Part shown: positions 15,957-23,333 of the stretch, piece after piece
Layout of the letters: the number at the start of each line of letters is the position of its first letter
Position numbering within the stretch: position 1 is the first letter of the stretch
DNA from: a virus
Direction: 5' to 3' (one strand)
IMG/VR virus record: IMGVR_UViG_3300034105_001614
Span: 1-35,154 of that record
DNA: 35,154 nt
Position numbers and translations under genes: made by a program
Notes under the pieces: model-generated
What the model saw: the letters and a program-made list of their open reading frames with translations, nothing else
Told to the model about the DNA's origin: nothing
The model's database searches: none

Positions 15957-17525
15957 TCAGAACAGCGTCGGATGAGGCTTTTCTACAGTCTTACCACTAG
16001 GAGTTTGATACTTGTAAGTAGTCCCGTGAAATTCACCTGCACGACTACGAGCCTTGGACGCTGCTTCATAAGCGTCGTCCTTACCTGCTGCGATGCGATA
16101 CTCGGACCAAGCGGTTTCCTGAACAAGAGTGGAGGGAACGCCCGTACCAACATTACGTCCAGCATCACTGGCCCTCTGAGTAATCTTTTCAGCGGCACTA
16201 ATTGTAGAAGCGTTATTTAGTGCGTGAAGAATGGTCTCACTATTAGGATTAGGATGACCTGCTTCAGTGGGGTGAATGTTAGCGGCGCTAATCTTTTGAA
16301 AGTCCTTGTCGGAACCAACAAATTTACCTACTCGGGCAGTCTCTTTACCGCCGGTAGGGATAGTCCTAAATTCATTAGGCTGTGCAGCACTAATAGCCTT
16401 CATCCAAGTATCTTCAGCAGTATGTCCTCGTGGGTTCAAAATACCGGTAGAAGTATTTGCGTGACCCCAAGGGTCGGATTCCCACTGCTCGCCAAACAGA
16501 GTGTCTTGTTCAAAATAAGGCTTGGAGTTCGGTGAGGCTTCATGTGCTCTGCGGAAGTACTCAGAACGCTCGGATAGCGATGCAGTTCCGGCATTACGGA
16601 TATTATCCACATATGAGGAGACTTTAGGACCACTATTTGGTCCTCCAGCAAGGAAATTATCCGTATCAATTTCCCCACGAAGAATTCCTACGCCACGATC
16701 AACATTTGTACCGCCTTTGGCAATACCTTCTATATTAACTTTGGTATCAAAATGCTTACGCATTTCTTCTTTACCAAGAACTTTTTGTACAAGATCTGAA
16801 GGGATATCTCTAAAGTTCTTAGATTTACCTACAGGAACTCCTAACAACCTCGCCCCATGCTGAGTAGTAGCCTTAACCTCGTGGTTTGAATAGTGAGCAG
16901 AAGCGAGTGCTTCAATCGCTGCTTTTTCATTATCAGGACTGTTTTGAGGACTCATAGCGCCCGAGGCGGTGTATACCCTTTCACGGTCAACGCCATGCAT
17001 ATCGGCAATCTGATTTAAATCATCAGCATGCTTAAAATACCAACCAGTAGAAATAGGTGTATCCGAGGTGCCCTCACCGGTACGAATATCTCCTTCCGAT
17101 TGGTTTCTCTTAATACCTTCATCAAAGAAATTGACACGCCTATCAGCAGCCGATTCGATAGTCGTAGGAACATTCTCTAGTAAACCCTCTTTTTTAAGAG
17201 TGGATACATTTTTCTTTCTAGTAAGGGCTTGCTTCTTACTGGTAGCGGCCCGTTTTTTCTTAGCGTCGCTAGCCTTAGGGTCATTAAGTGCTGCTTCGGC
17301 GTTTGCAAGAGAAGTATTAGCACTTTTCATAGCAGCAGGAATACGGCGCTTGGCGTTACCCATGCTTGCCCATTCCTTCTCAGCAAGTTTCTGCCCATGC
17401 TCATCAATGTCTGACATCTGAAGAGGACGGTTTTCGGTAACAGCAGGGTGGGCGGCTATACGATCCGATCGCTTTGGAGCGGCCTTTTTGGATGTGGCCT
17501 TTTTGGCAACGCTCTTCTCAGCCAT
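15957..17525 (-). CDS. Virion-operon protein with Lys/Ala-rich N-terminus
   Basis: A 522-aa protein. The first 30 residues are histone-like (AEKSVAKKATSKKAAPKRSD), and residues 80-115 are again Lys/Ala-rich, which suggests DNA binding. Residues about 155-260 contain YTASGAMSPQNSPDNEKAA, resembling the SPQxS...N signature I recall from a phage domain of unknown function (DUF7178). The rest is Ser/Asn-rich. It occupies the slot between terminase and portal where other phages carry MuF or internal virion proteins, so it may be packaged with DNA and ejected. This function is inference. Confidence 0.6.
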   Translation of the reverse strand: MAEKSVAKKATSKKAAPKRSDRIAAHPAVTENRPLQMSDIDEHGQKLAEKEWASMGNAKRRIPAAMKSANTSLANAEAALNDPKASDAKKKRAATSKKQALTRKKNVSTLKKEGLLENVPTTIESAADRRVNFFDEGIKRNQSEGDIRTGEGTSDTPISTGWYFKHADDLNQIADMHGVDRERVYTASGAMSPQNSPDNEKAAIEALASAHYSNHEVKATTQHGARLLGVPVGKSKNFRDIPSDLVQKVLGKEEMRKHFDTKVNIEGIAKGGTNVDRGVGILRGEIDTDNFLAGGPNSGPKVSSYVDNIRNAGTASLSERSEYFRRAHEASPNSKPYFEQDTLFGEQWESDPWGHANTSTGILNPRGHTAEDTWMKAISAAQPNEFRTIPTGGKETARVGKFVGSDKDFQKISAANIHPTEAGHPNPNSETILHALNNASTISAAEKITQRASDAGRNVGTGVPSTLVQETAWSEYRIAAGKDDAYEAASKARSRAGEFHGTTYKYQTPSGKTVEKPHPTLF

Positions 17526-17526
17526 A

Positions 17527-17796
17527 TCAGTTACCTGTCATACCCTTCGAAATGTTCTGGTTCTTCTTGTTCAGAAGCCAGCGAGGCTGAAGACCCGTAG
17601 GCAACTCGTTGGTGCCGTAGGTGTTCATAAGATCTTTTGCGCTTTTGAGATACTCGGGCATCCGAGCCTCGTTCGCATGGGGGACTAGGGCGACCTTAGA
17701 GGTCGAAGTCTTTTTCCCCTTAGGACGGCCAGTAGCGCCGGGACCATAGGCGTTCTTTTGAACGGTCTTAGACCCCGGCGCTTGACCGAAATTCAT
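17527..17796 (-). CDS. Small basic hypothetical protein, 89 aa
   Basis: Starts MNFGQAPGSKTVQKNAYGPG and has a basic Gly/Lys-rich head (GRPKGKKTSTSKVA), which could bind nucleic acid. A helical middle follows (EARMPEYLKSAKDLMNTYG). It is closely packed with the genes on both sides, and the SD is weak. The function is unknown. It lies between terminase and portal, so a packaging or head role is possible. Confidence 0.6.
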   Translation of the reverse strand: MNFGQAPGSKTVQKNAYGPGATGRPKGKKTSTSKVALVPHANEARMPEYLKSAKDLMNTYGTNELPTGLQPRWLLNKKNQNISKGMTGN

Positions 17797-17807
17797 TGGA
17801 GTTGTAA

Positions 17808-18170
17808 TCAGTCGTTGACTACAGTGGCGTTGAATCGCAGAATGCGGGTTTCGCTTCCTGCAACACGCTCAAAGGTGGGATGATCAGCCATCGCACCCTG
17901 AACGAACTCCGACAATTCCATCGGAGCCTCAATCCAAGTAGCAGAACCGACGTGAGCCTTCTCACGAAGGGTCTCCATCGCAGTCTTGATCATGCCAGCC
18001 ATGGTCTGACGACCACGTCCGTCACCTTCGGTATCGCCATAAGCGCCACGACCGAATTCGAAAGGAATGTCGGTATCGGTAGCAACACCCTCTTCAAAGC
18101 GAAGCGGGCCACGACGGGTCAGGTTTTCAGCGTACGCATATTCGTAGCCGGTCTCAGGCGCATAAGCCAT
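17808..18170 (-). CDS. Hypothetical protein between terminase and portal
   Basis: A 120-aa protein. I chose the ATG at 18170 (MAYAPETGYEYAYAE) because TAGGAGA lies seven bases upstream. A TTG at 18203 is also in frame but has no SD and lies at the predicted transcript start. The middle is amphipathic (GMIKTAMETLREKAHVGSAT) and the end is beta-rich (TRILRFNATVVND). No family is recognised. An extended -10 promoter (TGTGCCATACT) precedes it, so it heads a new transcription unit downstream of the terminase. Confidence 0.65.
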   Translation of the reverse strand: MAYAPETGYEYAYAENLTRRGPLRFEEGVATDTDIPFEFGRGAYGDTEGDGRGRQTMAGMIKTAMETLREKAHVGSATWIEAPMELSEFVQGAMADHPTFERVAGSETRILRFNATVVND

Positions 18171-18205
18171 TTGAGTGTCTCCTAGCGAGATAATGGGACA
18201 CAATC

Positions 18206-18216
18206 AGTATGGCACA
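18206..18216 (-). promoter_or_regulatory. Extended -10 promoter TGTGCCATACT
   Basis: It lies in the gap between the terminase stop and the next SD. The box CATACT with TGTGC upstream matches the island consensus at 9 of 11 positions. The predicted leader is about 30 bases and contains the SD AGGAG. Confidence 0.45.
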
Positions 18217-18226
18217 AGTATCGATA

Positions 18227-19837
18227 TCAACGAAACCAAGGTGCTTCCATAGTTTCGACGTATGGCGTGGTGTCGTTGATACTCATGGCGCAGGCGATAG
18301 CGAGCGAGTCCACAAAGTCGTCGTGGGAATCACGCTCATCAGGTGGGGCCTGAATAAGCATGTAGTTACCCTTGATTACCTTCTCGGCATCTTCCATCTG
18401 TTGACGGAATCGCTTCCAGATACGAGTACGTCGGGCCTTGGAGTGTCCGGGGTAAACAATCATCCGGCGCTGAAGGAGAGCGATGAGATGTTTCCACCGT
18501 TCGCTCTGTGTCTTGATATCGGACGATACGGGGATTACCTCACAACGATGCTCCAAGAGCCTCTGGAGGCGCTCAGCGACCGCTGAACCCATACCCTGTG
18601 CATCCACGCCCACATAGGCAATGTTGTAGTTGTCCAAGAAATCCACAATCTGGAAATACTGTTCTTCCCACTCTGTGTTGTGGATCTCTAGCCAGTTAAG
18701 TACTCGGTGCTCTCGGAAGCCAGCCGGATCGGGATAGTCCCAGTCCACCCAGCAAACTGTCACTACGGTGGAGTCCTTCACACGGGCGGGGTCAATACCG
18801 ACCACTACCGGCGTACGGTGCCACGACTTCACCAACGGCATAGACGGGTCGGCTAGGAAGTCCAAGTCGTCTTCGGCTACGAGCATTCCTCGGTCAAGCA
18901 TCCACTTGAGGTTGTAAGACATCTGAAACTCGTCAGAGTCTTCCCCAAGTCGCATCTTCTCCTGCACGATGAACTTGGCGTAGTAAGGGTTGTACTTACC
19001 CACAGTCTTATAGTCATACTCAAAGTGGTTGATTCGGTTACGCCTTTGAGTGCCCCGGCGCTTGTTTAACTGGATTGCCTTGTAGAAGTCACCCTTGTGG
19101 AACGAGGGGGTTCCAATCTTCACCATGGTGCCTGCATAGGCAGCGAGCATGGGGTGGATGGACTTACGAACCATAGTATCGTCGGCTTCTTGGGCCTCAT
19201 CGATAACTACTAGGTGGTACGACGCACCTTCAATCTTTGCACGAGGGTTAGCGGTCGAACGACGACAGATAGAGCCTGAACGCAGTTTGATTACCTTCGA
19301 CTTGCCGTCTACCCGTTCGTCTAGTTCGGGGTCATTGAGAAACTCCTGAGCGTGCTCGGAGGTCAACTTATCCACAATGCGGCCATGAAGGAAGTCTGAC
19401 TGACTATCCACAGGTGCGAACACACCTACCCACATGCCTCGCTTAAAGCGCTCCAGCATTTCGAACGACATAGCCAACTTGGGGAGGATTACCATGCACC
19501 CGGCCACGATGACCGACAAGGTCTCAGACTTACCACTCTGACGTGCCCACAGGGCTGTGATTTCCTCACCGTCCACCATGACAAGCGACTCAACGATTCG
19601 GTAAGCCAACTGCCTCTGATACGGGCGGAGTTCAAGGTCAGCAAACTCTTCGCAAAACAGAATAATGCGTTTAATGAGTTCATCTACAAACTCAGCGGTA
19701 TCGGTATCTAAGCCATAGTCATCCGGCTCTTCTTCTTCGATGTCTTCCCGGTCGTCATCTTCGACATATTTATTCTCTTCAATGTCGTCAGGGTTTCCTA
19801 GGTCTTCGTAAGTTGGCACGACGACACTATAAAGCAT
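18227..19837 (-). CDS. Terminase large subunit
   Basis: A 536-aa protein. The first 45 residues are very acidic. The ATPase carries a Walker A-like ARQSGKSE at 98-105, a Walker B-like HLVVIDEAQ at 208-216 and a coupling motif in IGTPSFHKG near 241. The RNase H-like nuclease has acidic residues at D349 (VVVGIDPA), D412 (YVGVDAQG) and D506/D507/D510 (HDDFVDS). The enzyme packages and cuts genome DNA at the portal. The length is normal. No small terminase subunit is recognisable nearby. GGGG lies only four bases before the ATG, so initiation may be weak. Confidence 0.95.
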   Translation of the reverse strand: MLYSVVVPTYEDLGNPDDIEENKYVEDDDREDIEEEEPDDYGLDTDTAEFVDELIKRIILFCEEFADLELRPYQRQLAYRIVESLVMVDGEEITALWARQSGKSETLSVIVAGCMVILPKLAMSFEMLERFKRGMWVGVFAPVDSQSDFLHGRIVDKLTSEHAQEFLNDPELDERVDGKSKVIKLRSGSICRRSTANPRAKIEGASYHLVVIDEAQEADDTMVRKSIHPMLAAYAGTMVKIGTPSFHKGDFYKAIQLNKRRGTQRRNRINHFEYDYKTVGKYNPYYAKFIVQEKMRLGEDSDEFQMSYNLKWMLDRGMLVAEDDLDFLADPSMPLVKSWHRTPVVVGIDPARVKDSTVVTVCWVDWDYPDPAGFREHRVLNWLEIHNTEWEEQYFQIVDFLDNYNIAYVGVDAQGMGSAVAERLQRLLEHRCEVIPVSSDIKTQSERWKHLIALLQRRMIVYPGHSKARRTRIWKRFRQQMEDAEKVIKGNYMLIQAPPDERDSHDDFVDSLAIACAMSINDTTPYVETMEAPWFR

Positions 19838-19854
19838 TTATCCCCATATGCGAA

Positions 19855-19890
19855 GAAGCCCCCCACCGATTTATAACAGTGGGGGGCTTC
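19855..19890 (-). terminator. 12-bp perfect hairpin upstream of the terminase
   Basis: GAAGCCCCCCAC at 19855-19866 pairs perfectly with GTGGGGGGCTTC at 19879-19890 around a 12-base loop. No U-run follows on either strand. It ends 17 bases before the terminase ATG, so it may end read-through from 19973 or shield the 5' end of the terminase mRNA. Confidence 0.6.
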
Positions 19891-19903
19891 CATGCACATC
19901 TGA

Positions 19904-19946
19904 CCAACTCGGGGAAGGGGACCAATCCAAGCACCCTGAGTTGGGA
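19904..19946. other. Second hairpin in the 19838-19972 gap
   Basis: CCAACTCGGG pairs with CCCTGAGTTGG, with one bulged base. Together with the GC hairpin just downstream it fills most of this 135-base gap, which has no gene. Confidence 0.4.
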
Positions 19947-19972
19947 TTACTTTACATTACGTCCCTAAAACT

Positions 19973-20212
19973 CTACAAATCTTCGTCTGAGGGCTTCTGA
20001 ATTGGGAGAGATTCGACTCTTTCCGATGCAAATGTCCGCATTGAGTTCCTGCCTCCGGGGTCTTTATCTCCCCCGAAAACTGTCACGGAATTATCGCTCT
20101 CATTAATCTTTACAAACTTAAATGGTCCACGCTCTCCGGCCACTTTCACAGGATGGCCTCTCTGTACGTCGGTGAGGGGAGGCGTTACTAATTCTTTCCT
20201 AGTTGTTGTCAC
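19973..20212 (-). CDS. Small SH3/KOW-like protein, 79 aa
   Basis: The start is GTG, overlapping the upstream stop as GTGA. Residues 18-70 have a beta-barrel rhythm (RGHPVKVAGERGPFKFVKI, then NSVTVFGG and RTFASERVESL) that resembles small SH3/KOW-like folds. Several actinophage proteins of this size share the GERGxFxF core, from memory. The function is unknown; nucleic-acid or protein binding is possible. Confidence 0.6.
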   Translation of the reverse strand: MTTTRKELVTPPLTDVQRGHPVKVAGERGPFKFVKINESDNSVTVFGGDKDPGGRNSMRTFASERVESLPIQKPSDEDL

Positions 20213-20493
20213 TTCGCAGATTCAGCCTTGTCACGCTTCTTCTTTGCACGGTAATCGGAGTAGTACTCACGATTGATCTGCACGCACCGCTCACCCTGAC
20301 AGCCCTGCTGGTAGCGGTAAATACTGGCATCGGTACAGACTTTGGAATCGCAGTCGGGATTAATACCGCAGATACCGGCCTGAGAAGTGACATTCGGGCG
20401 CATGCGGCGACCCGGACGTTCCTTTTCAAGGAAAGCAATTCGCTGCTCTAAGGCTTCAATTCGCTCTTCAATTGTGATGCTGTTGTCACTCAT
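20209..20493 (-). CDS. Small Cys-rich protein with coiled-coil head
   Basis: A 94-aa protein. Residues 6-26 are a coiled coil (ITIEERIEALEQRIAFLEKE). Five Cys follow (CGINPDCDSKVC, then GCQGERC), and a basic tail starts INREYYSDYRAKKKRD. The GCxxxxC plus Tyr/Arg-rich helix pattern is frequent in actinobacterial and actinophage short zinc-binding proteins. It overlaps both neighbours (ATGA at the start, GTGA at the end). A DNA-binding role is a guess. Confidence 0.65.
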   Translation of the reverse strand: MSDNSITIEERIEALEQRIAFLEKERPGRRMRPNVTSQAGICGINPDCDSKVCTDASIYRYQQGCQGERCVQINREYYSDYRAKKKRDKAESAK

Positions 20494-20767
20494 TAGATGA
20501 CTCCTCGTTGGATTCGATGATTAATTGATAAACGATTGGTTGGTGGAGGTCGTTATTTATCCCGTACCAACCAGTACTGCGAGGGTATTCTTCCCAGTCG
20601 AAACTGTATGGAGATCGCTGGAGTACTTCTACAAGTGATCTCCTTGTAAATTCTGTTGAGACCCTACTTTTAGGATTAGTACAAACCTCTGTGGATTTGT
20701 AATTCCGGTAAAGTCTCGTTCTGTATGTCTTGATGTCAGGTGTGGGTTCTAGTTGTAATTGGTCCAT
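20486..20767 (-). CDS. Hypothetical protein starting MDQLQLEP, 93 aa
   Basis: The ATG lies six bases after TATTCT, so it is probably leaderless, and it heads the small operon down to 19973. The N-terminus MDQLQLEPTPD carries a QLxL peptide like that in several island proteins. The middle is basic and Tyr/Arg-rich (TYRTRLYRNYKSTEV) and the end is acidic. The family is not recognised. Confidence 0.6.
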   Translation of the reverse strand: MDQLQLEPTPDIKTYRTRLYRNYKSTEVCTNPKSRVSTEFTRRSLVEVLQRSPYSFDWEEYPRSTGWYGINNDLHQPIVYQLIIESNEESSNE

Positions 20768-20773
20768 GCCCGC

Positions 20774-20779
20774 AGAATA
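20774..20779 (-). promoter_or_regulatory. Leaderless promoter -10 box, TATTCT
   Basis: TATTCT, six bases (GCGGGC), then the ATG at 20767. There is no SD between box and start. Confidence 0.45.
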
Positions 20780-20799
20780 TACGAGTCATTTCGCATTAG

Positions 20800-21039
20800 T
20801 CAAGTATTCCGACTACTGAGTTCTTGACACCCAAGGGAAGCCGTCTCAAGGCTAACGCTCATCCAATTAAGAATGGCCCCTTTTACGTCTTCATCTGCCT
20901 GTCGGTACTGGGTAAGGGTGTACTGCGCTTCCATGAGATTGCTCTCAATGAGTAGGTACACGTCCTCGGCAGGCATTGACTTCAACTTCGTCGGAGCAAC
21001 AGCAACCGGCTCAGTTATCTTGCGCTTTAGAAAACCCAT
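20800..21039 (-). CDS. Hypothetical helical protein, 79 aa
   Basis: Starts MGFLKRKITEPVAVAPTKLK and continues in a long amphipathic helix (EDVYLLIESNLMEAQYTLTQ). The SD GAGGAG lies inside the end of the upstream gene, with which it overlaps by 13 bases. No domain is recognised. Confidence 0.6.
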   Translation of the reverse strand: MGFLKRKITEPVAVAPTKLKSMPAEDVYLLIESNLMEAQYTLTQYRQADEDVKGAILNWMSVSLETASLGCQELSSRNT

Positions 21040-21269
21040 TTCCCAATCTCCTCAGGTGTCTTTTCCACCTCATGGATGATTGGCTTCTTGCTCTTACGAC
21101 AGAAGCCGAGATGGATGGCTCGGGAACCTACACGGAACCTAAGAGCGTGTCCAACTCGGAATGGAGGAGCCGTTTCGGCCATCCATGCTGTGTCGATGGT
21201 CTTACCTTCGGCACCATATTCTCGTGCCCAATAGATGGGACCTTTACCGCTGATATTTACCTGTGCCAC
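21027..21269 (-). CDS. Hypothetical protein, 80 aa
   Basis: The start is GTG with SD AAGGAAAG, two bases after the preceding stop. Residues 28-70 look beta-rich and basic (PFRVGHALRFRVGSRAIHLG, then FCRKSKKP). The end overlaps the next start by 13 bases. The function is unknown. Confidence 0.6.
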   Translation of the reverse strand: MAQVNISGKGPIYWAREYGAEGKTIDTAWMAETAPPFRVGHALRFRVGSRAIHLGFCRKSKKPIIHEVEKTPEEIGKWVF

Positions 21270-21271
21270 GT

Positions 21272-21706
21272 TTAACTTTCCTTAACGTCCCAGCCCATAG
21301 TCTCTAGACCCGAACGGTAATCAAGAGTCGGGTTCGGAGCGGGCTTCTTACCCTTAAGAGGACTCTTCTGACCAGTACGAGACAATAGACCTTTACGGCC
21401 AGTATTCGATGGTTCGATAACTTCGTCCACCGTCATTAGATCGTAGGTGAATCCATTGAATGGATTGTTGATTCGCTTTCCTTTAGAAGTCGCACGAGCG
21501 AACTGTACATATTGGGAGTACGGAATATCTTCATAGATCCCGTAGACGTACCCCCAGTTCTTCTCGTTCTTCCATTGAACTTGAACCGAGTTGTTAGCGA
21601 AATCATACCGGTAACGGCTTACTCGGGTAGAGGAAGGAGCCGAGGTCCATGGGTTTAGGTCGTATTCATCTCCCCAGTCATCGGGGCGATCATAAACTCT
21701 TGGCAC
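21272..21706 (-). CDS. KTSC-domain protein
   Basis: A 144-aa protein. Residues about 28-92 match the small KTSC pattern: S-x-x-Y near the start (VSRYRYDFANNSVQVQW), then GYVYGIYEDIPYSQYVQFA and ATSKGKRINNPF. The domain occurs in phage and bacterial proteins, often fused to nucleic-acid enzymes, and its function is not established. A basic, disordered tail follows (GRKGLLSRTGQKSPLKGKKP). The start is GTG with a strong SD (GAGGAGGAG). Confidence 0.7.
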   Translation of the reverse strand: MPRVYDRPDDWGDEYDLNPWTSAPSSTRVSRYRYDFANNSVQVQWKNEKNWGYVYGIYEDIPYSQYVQFARATSKGKRINNPFNGFTYDLMTVDEVIEPSNTGRKGLLSRTGQKSPLKGKKPAPNPTLDYRSGLETMGWDVKES

Positions 21707-21742
21707 GGCTCCTCCTCTACCTAGTAAGTACTTCTTATTCTA

Positions 21743-22297
21743 CTACCAATTAAATTTCCTGCTACAACCCGGCCAAGCGCTCCAGCCGGATGAAGCAAGT
21801 ACTCGCTCAGCAACCACAATCTGTTGCTCTCGGCTTGCCTCCCATGGGTGTGGAGCAAACTCTCCTCCACCGAAAGACAGCCACGTTGAGTACGAGCGCT
21901 GATGCATGAACTGGAGACCGCCACCAAACCCGTTGCCGGTGTTGGTAGCCCAGTTTCCTCCAGCCTCACATTGGGCCAATCGATCCCAGCGACTGCCGTC
22001 ACCCGGATCATAATTCGGCTCAACAGCGGGAGCGCTGTCTACTCGTTGTGCTTTTTGTGCTTGCTGAGCCTTTTCGGACTCAACACGGTTTGCTTCTGCC
22101 AAGAAGGAACTCAGTTCTGCGATCGCAACGTCAATGACGTATTGATCGGAGGGTAGTGGAGGCTGCTCCACCGCTGGGGCTTCTTCGGCAACAATAGTTA
22201 CCGTTGTAGCGGAACCGTCAGCAAGAGCGACGGTTCCGGCTGTGACTGTTAAGAATGAGATAACTCCCAGTCCTAGCAGTTTCTTTCCGTTTGTCAT
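21743..22297 (-). CDS. Secreted Rpf-like transglycosylase
   Basis: A 184-aa protein from the ATG at 22297, chosen for its SD (AAAGGAAC); an in-frame start at 22324 has none. Residues 1-26 form a signal peptide ([20 protein letters not shown]). Residues 30-100 are an Ala/Glu/Gln-rich linker. Residues 104-184 are a resuscitation-promoting-factor domain: [13 protein letters not shown] with the catalytic Glu at 111, [12 protein letters not shown], and Cys110 and Cys178 placed for the conserved disulfide. Rpf enzymes cleave peptidoglycan glycan strands and wake dormant actinobacteria. Likely roles are cell-wall degradation at entry or lysis, or reactivation of dormant hosts. Confidence 0.88.
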   Translation of the reverse strand: MTNGKKLLGLGVISFLTVTAGTVALADGSATTVTIVAEEAPAVEQPPLPSDQYVIDVAIAELSSFLAEANRVESEKAQQAQKAQRVDSAPAVEPNYDPGDGSRWDRLAQCEAGGNWATNTGNGFGGGLQFMHQRSYSTWLSFGGGEFAPHPWEASREQQIVVAERVLASSGWSAWPGCSRKFNW

Positions 22298-22320
22298 GTG
22301 TTCCTTTCCCGAAAGCCCGA

Positions 22321-22343
22321 TCAAAAACCCTTGTAGTTTTTGA
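22321..22343 (-). other. Stem-loop in the Rpf gene leader
   Basis: TCAAAAAC pairs with GTTTTTGA around a seven-base loop, about 25 bases upstream of the Rpf ATG. A second short stem (CCGC/GCGG) lies further upstream in the leader. Together they make a structured 5' leader of about 85 bases. Confidence 0.45.
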
Positions 22344-22389
22344 ACGGGTGGTCCTTCGTATTGGTTTCCGCAGACAAAGCGGTCTTACT

Positions 22390-22418
22390 ACTGTAACCCA
22401 CCGTTTACCTCACTGCAA
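22390..22418 (-). promoter_or_regulatory. Sigma-70-like promoter for the Rpf gene
   Basis: Minus strand TTGCAG, a 17-base spacer, then TACAGT. Unlike the other promoters here it has a recognisable -35 and drives a leadered mRNA of about 85 bases, so the gene may use a different host sigma factor. Confidence 0.4.
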
Positions 22419-22475
22419 ATAAATCATATCGCCCTTTACTAACCATTAGGATTACCAAGGCTTACTAATCCGGTG

Positions 22476-22481
22476 TACAGT
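22476..22481 (+). promoter_or_regulatory. Leaderless promoter TGTACAGT
   Basis: TACAGT with TG just upstream, six bases (GGAGAC), then the ATG at 22488. The six bases also contain GGAG, but too close to the ATG to act as a good SD. Confidence 0.45.
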
Positions 22482-22487
22482 GGAGAC

Positions 22488-22802
22488 ATGATTGAAAACT
22501 GGAATGAAGACAGTGATGGAATTGTAGATGACATCATGGTCATTGCGGTAGCGGCAGACACCGAAACGTGGCTTCCACACCTCGTTCTCGGTATTCCGGT
22601 CGATGAAGAGGAAGAACTCGTCGGAGGAATTGTTCCTATTACGATGACCCCCGAAGAGGCTTACCAAGTAGGGGCGTACCTGATTCAGGCCGCTGCTACG
22701 GTGTCGTCGTTTTATAACGAACTGATCGACAAGAGCATTGAGGAACGCAAGGAGATCATCTCGTTAGAGAGTCACTTCTTGGATTCTTCATACCCTTTCT
22801 GA
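22488..22802 (+). CDS. Acidic hypothetical protein, 104 aa
   Basis: I chose the ATG at 22488, exactly six bases after a -10 box; an upstream GTG at 22473 would place the promoter inside the gene. It begins MIENWNEDSDGIVDDIMVIA and is strongly acidic. The stretch MTPEEAYQVGAYLIQAAATV is a helix. Possibly a host-protein inhibitor or DNA mimic by charge alone; no family is recognised. The end overlaps the convergent gene 22772-23020 by 31 bases. Confidence 0.6.
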   Translation: MIENWNEDSDGIVDDIMVIAVAADTETWLPHLVLGIPVDEEEELVGGIVPITMTPEEAYQVGAYLIQAAATVSSFYNELIDKSIEERKEIISLESHFLDSSYPF

Positions 22803-23020
22803 GCACCGAGATCTGAGACAACATTAAGGATGTAGGGAGTTGCGACAAACGCAGCCTTATCCAAAATCGTGCTGTCGGGTCCTGAAATAGCCTCAACTCC
22901 TACATAGGTAAGAATGGCCTTATTAACAGGCGTAATAGAACTCTTGGTCTTCTCTGACGTTCCACGAACTGTTACTACGGGTGTGAACAGGTCGGTAATG
23001 AACTTCTGGAATTTACTCAT
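22772..23020 (-). CDS. Hypothetical protein near the lysis gene, 82 aa
   Basis: Begins MSKFQKFITDLFTPVVTVRG. The middle is moderately hydrophobic (NKAILTYVGVEAISGP, then KAAFVATPYILNVVSDLG) and the tail is charged. A holin was considered because the endolysin is close, but the hydrophobic runs are short and contain Glu or Asp. A TACGCT box lies six bases before the ATG, consistent with a leaderless start. Confidence 0.5.
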   Translation of the reverse strand: MSKFQKFITDLFTPVVTVRGTSEKTKSSITPVNKAILTYVGVEAISGPDSTILDKAAFVATPYILNVVSDLGAQKGYEESKK

Positions 23021-23026
23021 GCCATT

Positions 23027-23032
23027 AGCGTA
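23027..23032 (-). promoter_or_regulatory. Possible leaderless -10 box, TACGCT
   Basis: TACGCT, six bases (AATGGC), then the ATG at 23020. There is no TG extension, so it is weaker than the others. Confidence 0.3.
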
Positions 23033-23084
23033 AATGCTAACATCTAGCGTGTCAAGTCTTTTGTTCCATATTCTTACCTAAGCA

Positions 23085-23095
23085 TGTGGTAATCT
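23085..23095 (+). promoter_or_regulatory. Leaderless promoter TGTGGTAATCT
   Basis: TGTGG plus TAATCT, six bases (CTATTT), then the ATG at 23102. It is the plus-strand counterpart of the island promoters and probably drives the lysis unit. Confidence 0.55.
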
Positions 23096-23101
23096 CTATT
23101 T

Positions 23102-23320
23102 ATGGGAAAGAGGGCCATAGCCTTCCGAGTGAAGGACACAACTGTTGCAGGCATTGAACTTGCGTGCAGTGAGTGTCCAGTAGTTCTTCAACTTACCCAC
23201 GACACTAACTACCCATTTCCTAAGCACCGATGTGTTGGCAACATCAGGAATTTCGATATTGTTATGGAATTAGATAGTTTGGTCACCCGACAAAGCCGTA
23301 TTGATAAATACTGGCATTAA
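23102..23320 (+). CDS. Small Cys/His protein upstream of the endolysin
   Basis: A 72-aa protein. ACSECPVVLQLTHDTNYPFP followed by KHRCVGN gives Cys-x2-Cys and a later His/Cys pair, a possible small zinc-binding site. The gene is leaderless by promoter geometry and ends 13 bases before the endolysin start, so both are on one transcript. A regulatory or lysis-accessory role is unproven. Confidence 0.6.
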   Translation: MGKRAIAFRVKDTTVAGIELACSECPVVLQLTHDTNYPFPKHRCVGNIRNFDIVMELDSLVTRQSRIDKYWH

Positions 23321-23333
23321 ACATAGGAGAAAA

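Noticed and set aside
22298-22389. A ydaO-type c-di-AMP riboswitch before the Rpf gene
   Set aside because: The leader is about 85 bases and I could not match the conserved core; noted only as a test.
22772-23020. Holin next to the endolysin
   Set aside because: The hydrophobic stretches are short and contain acidic residues, so no convincing membrane segment is seen; kept as hypothetical.
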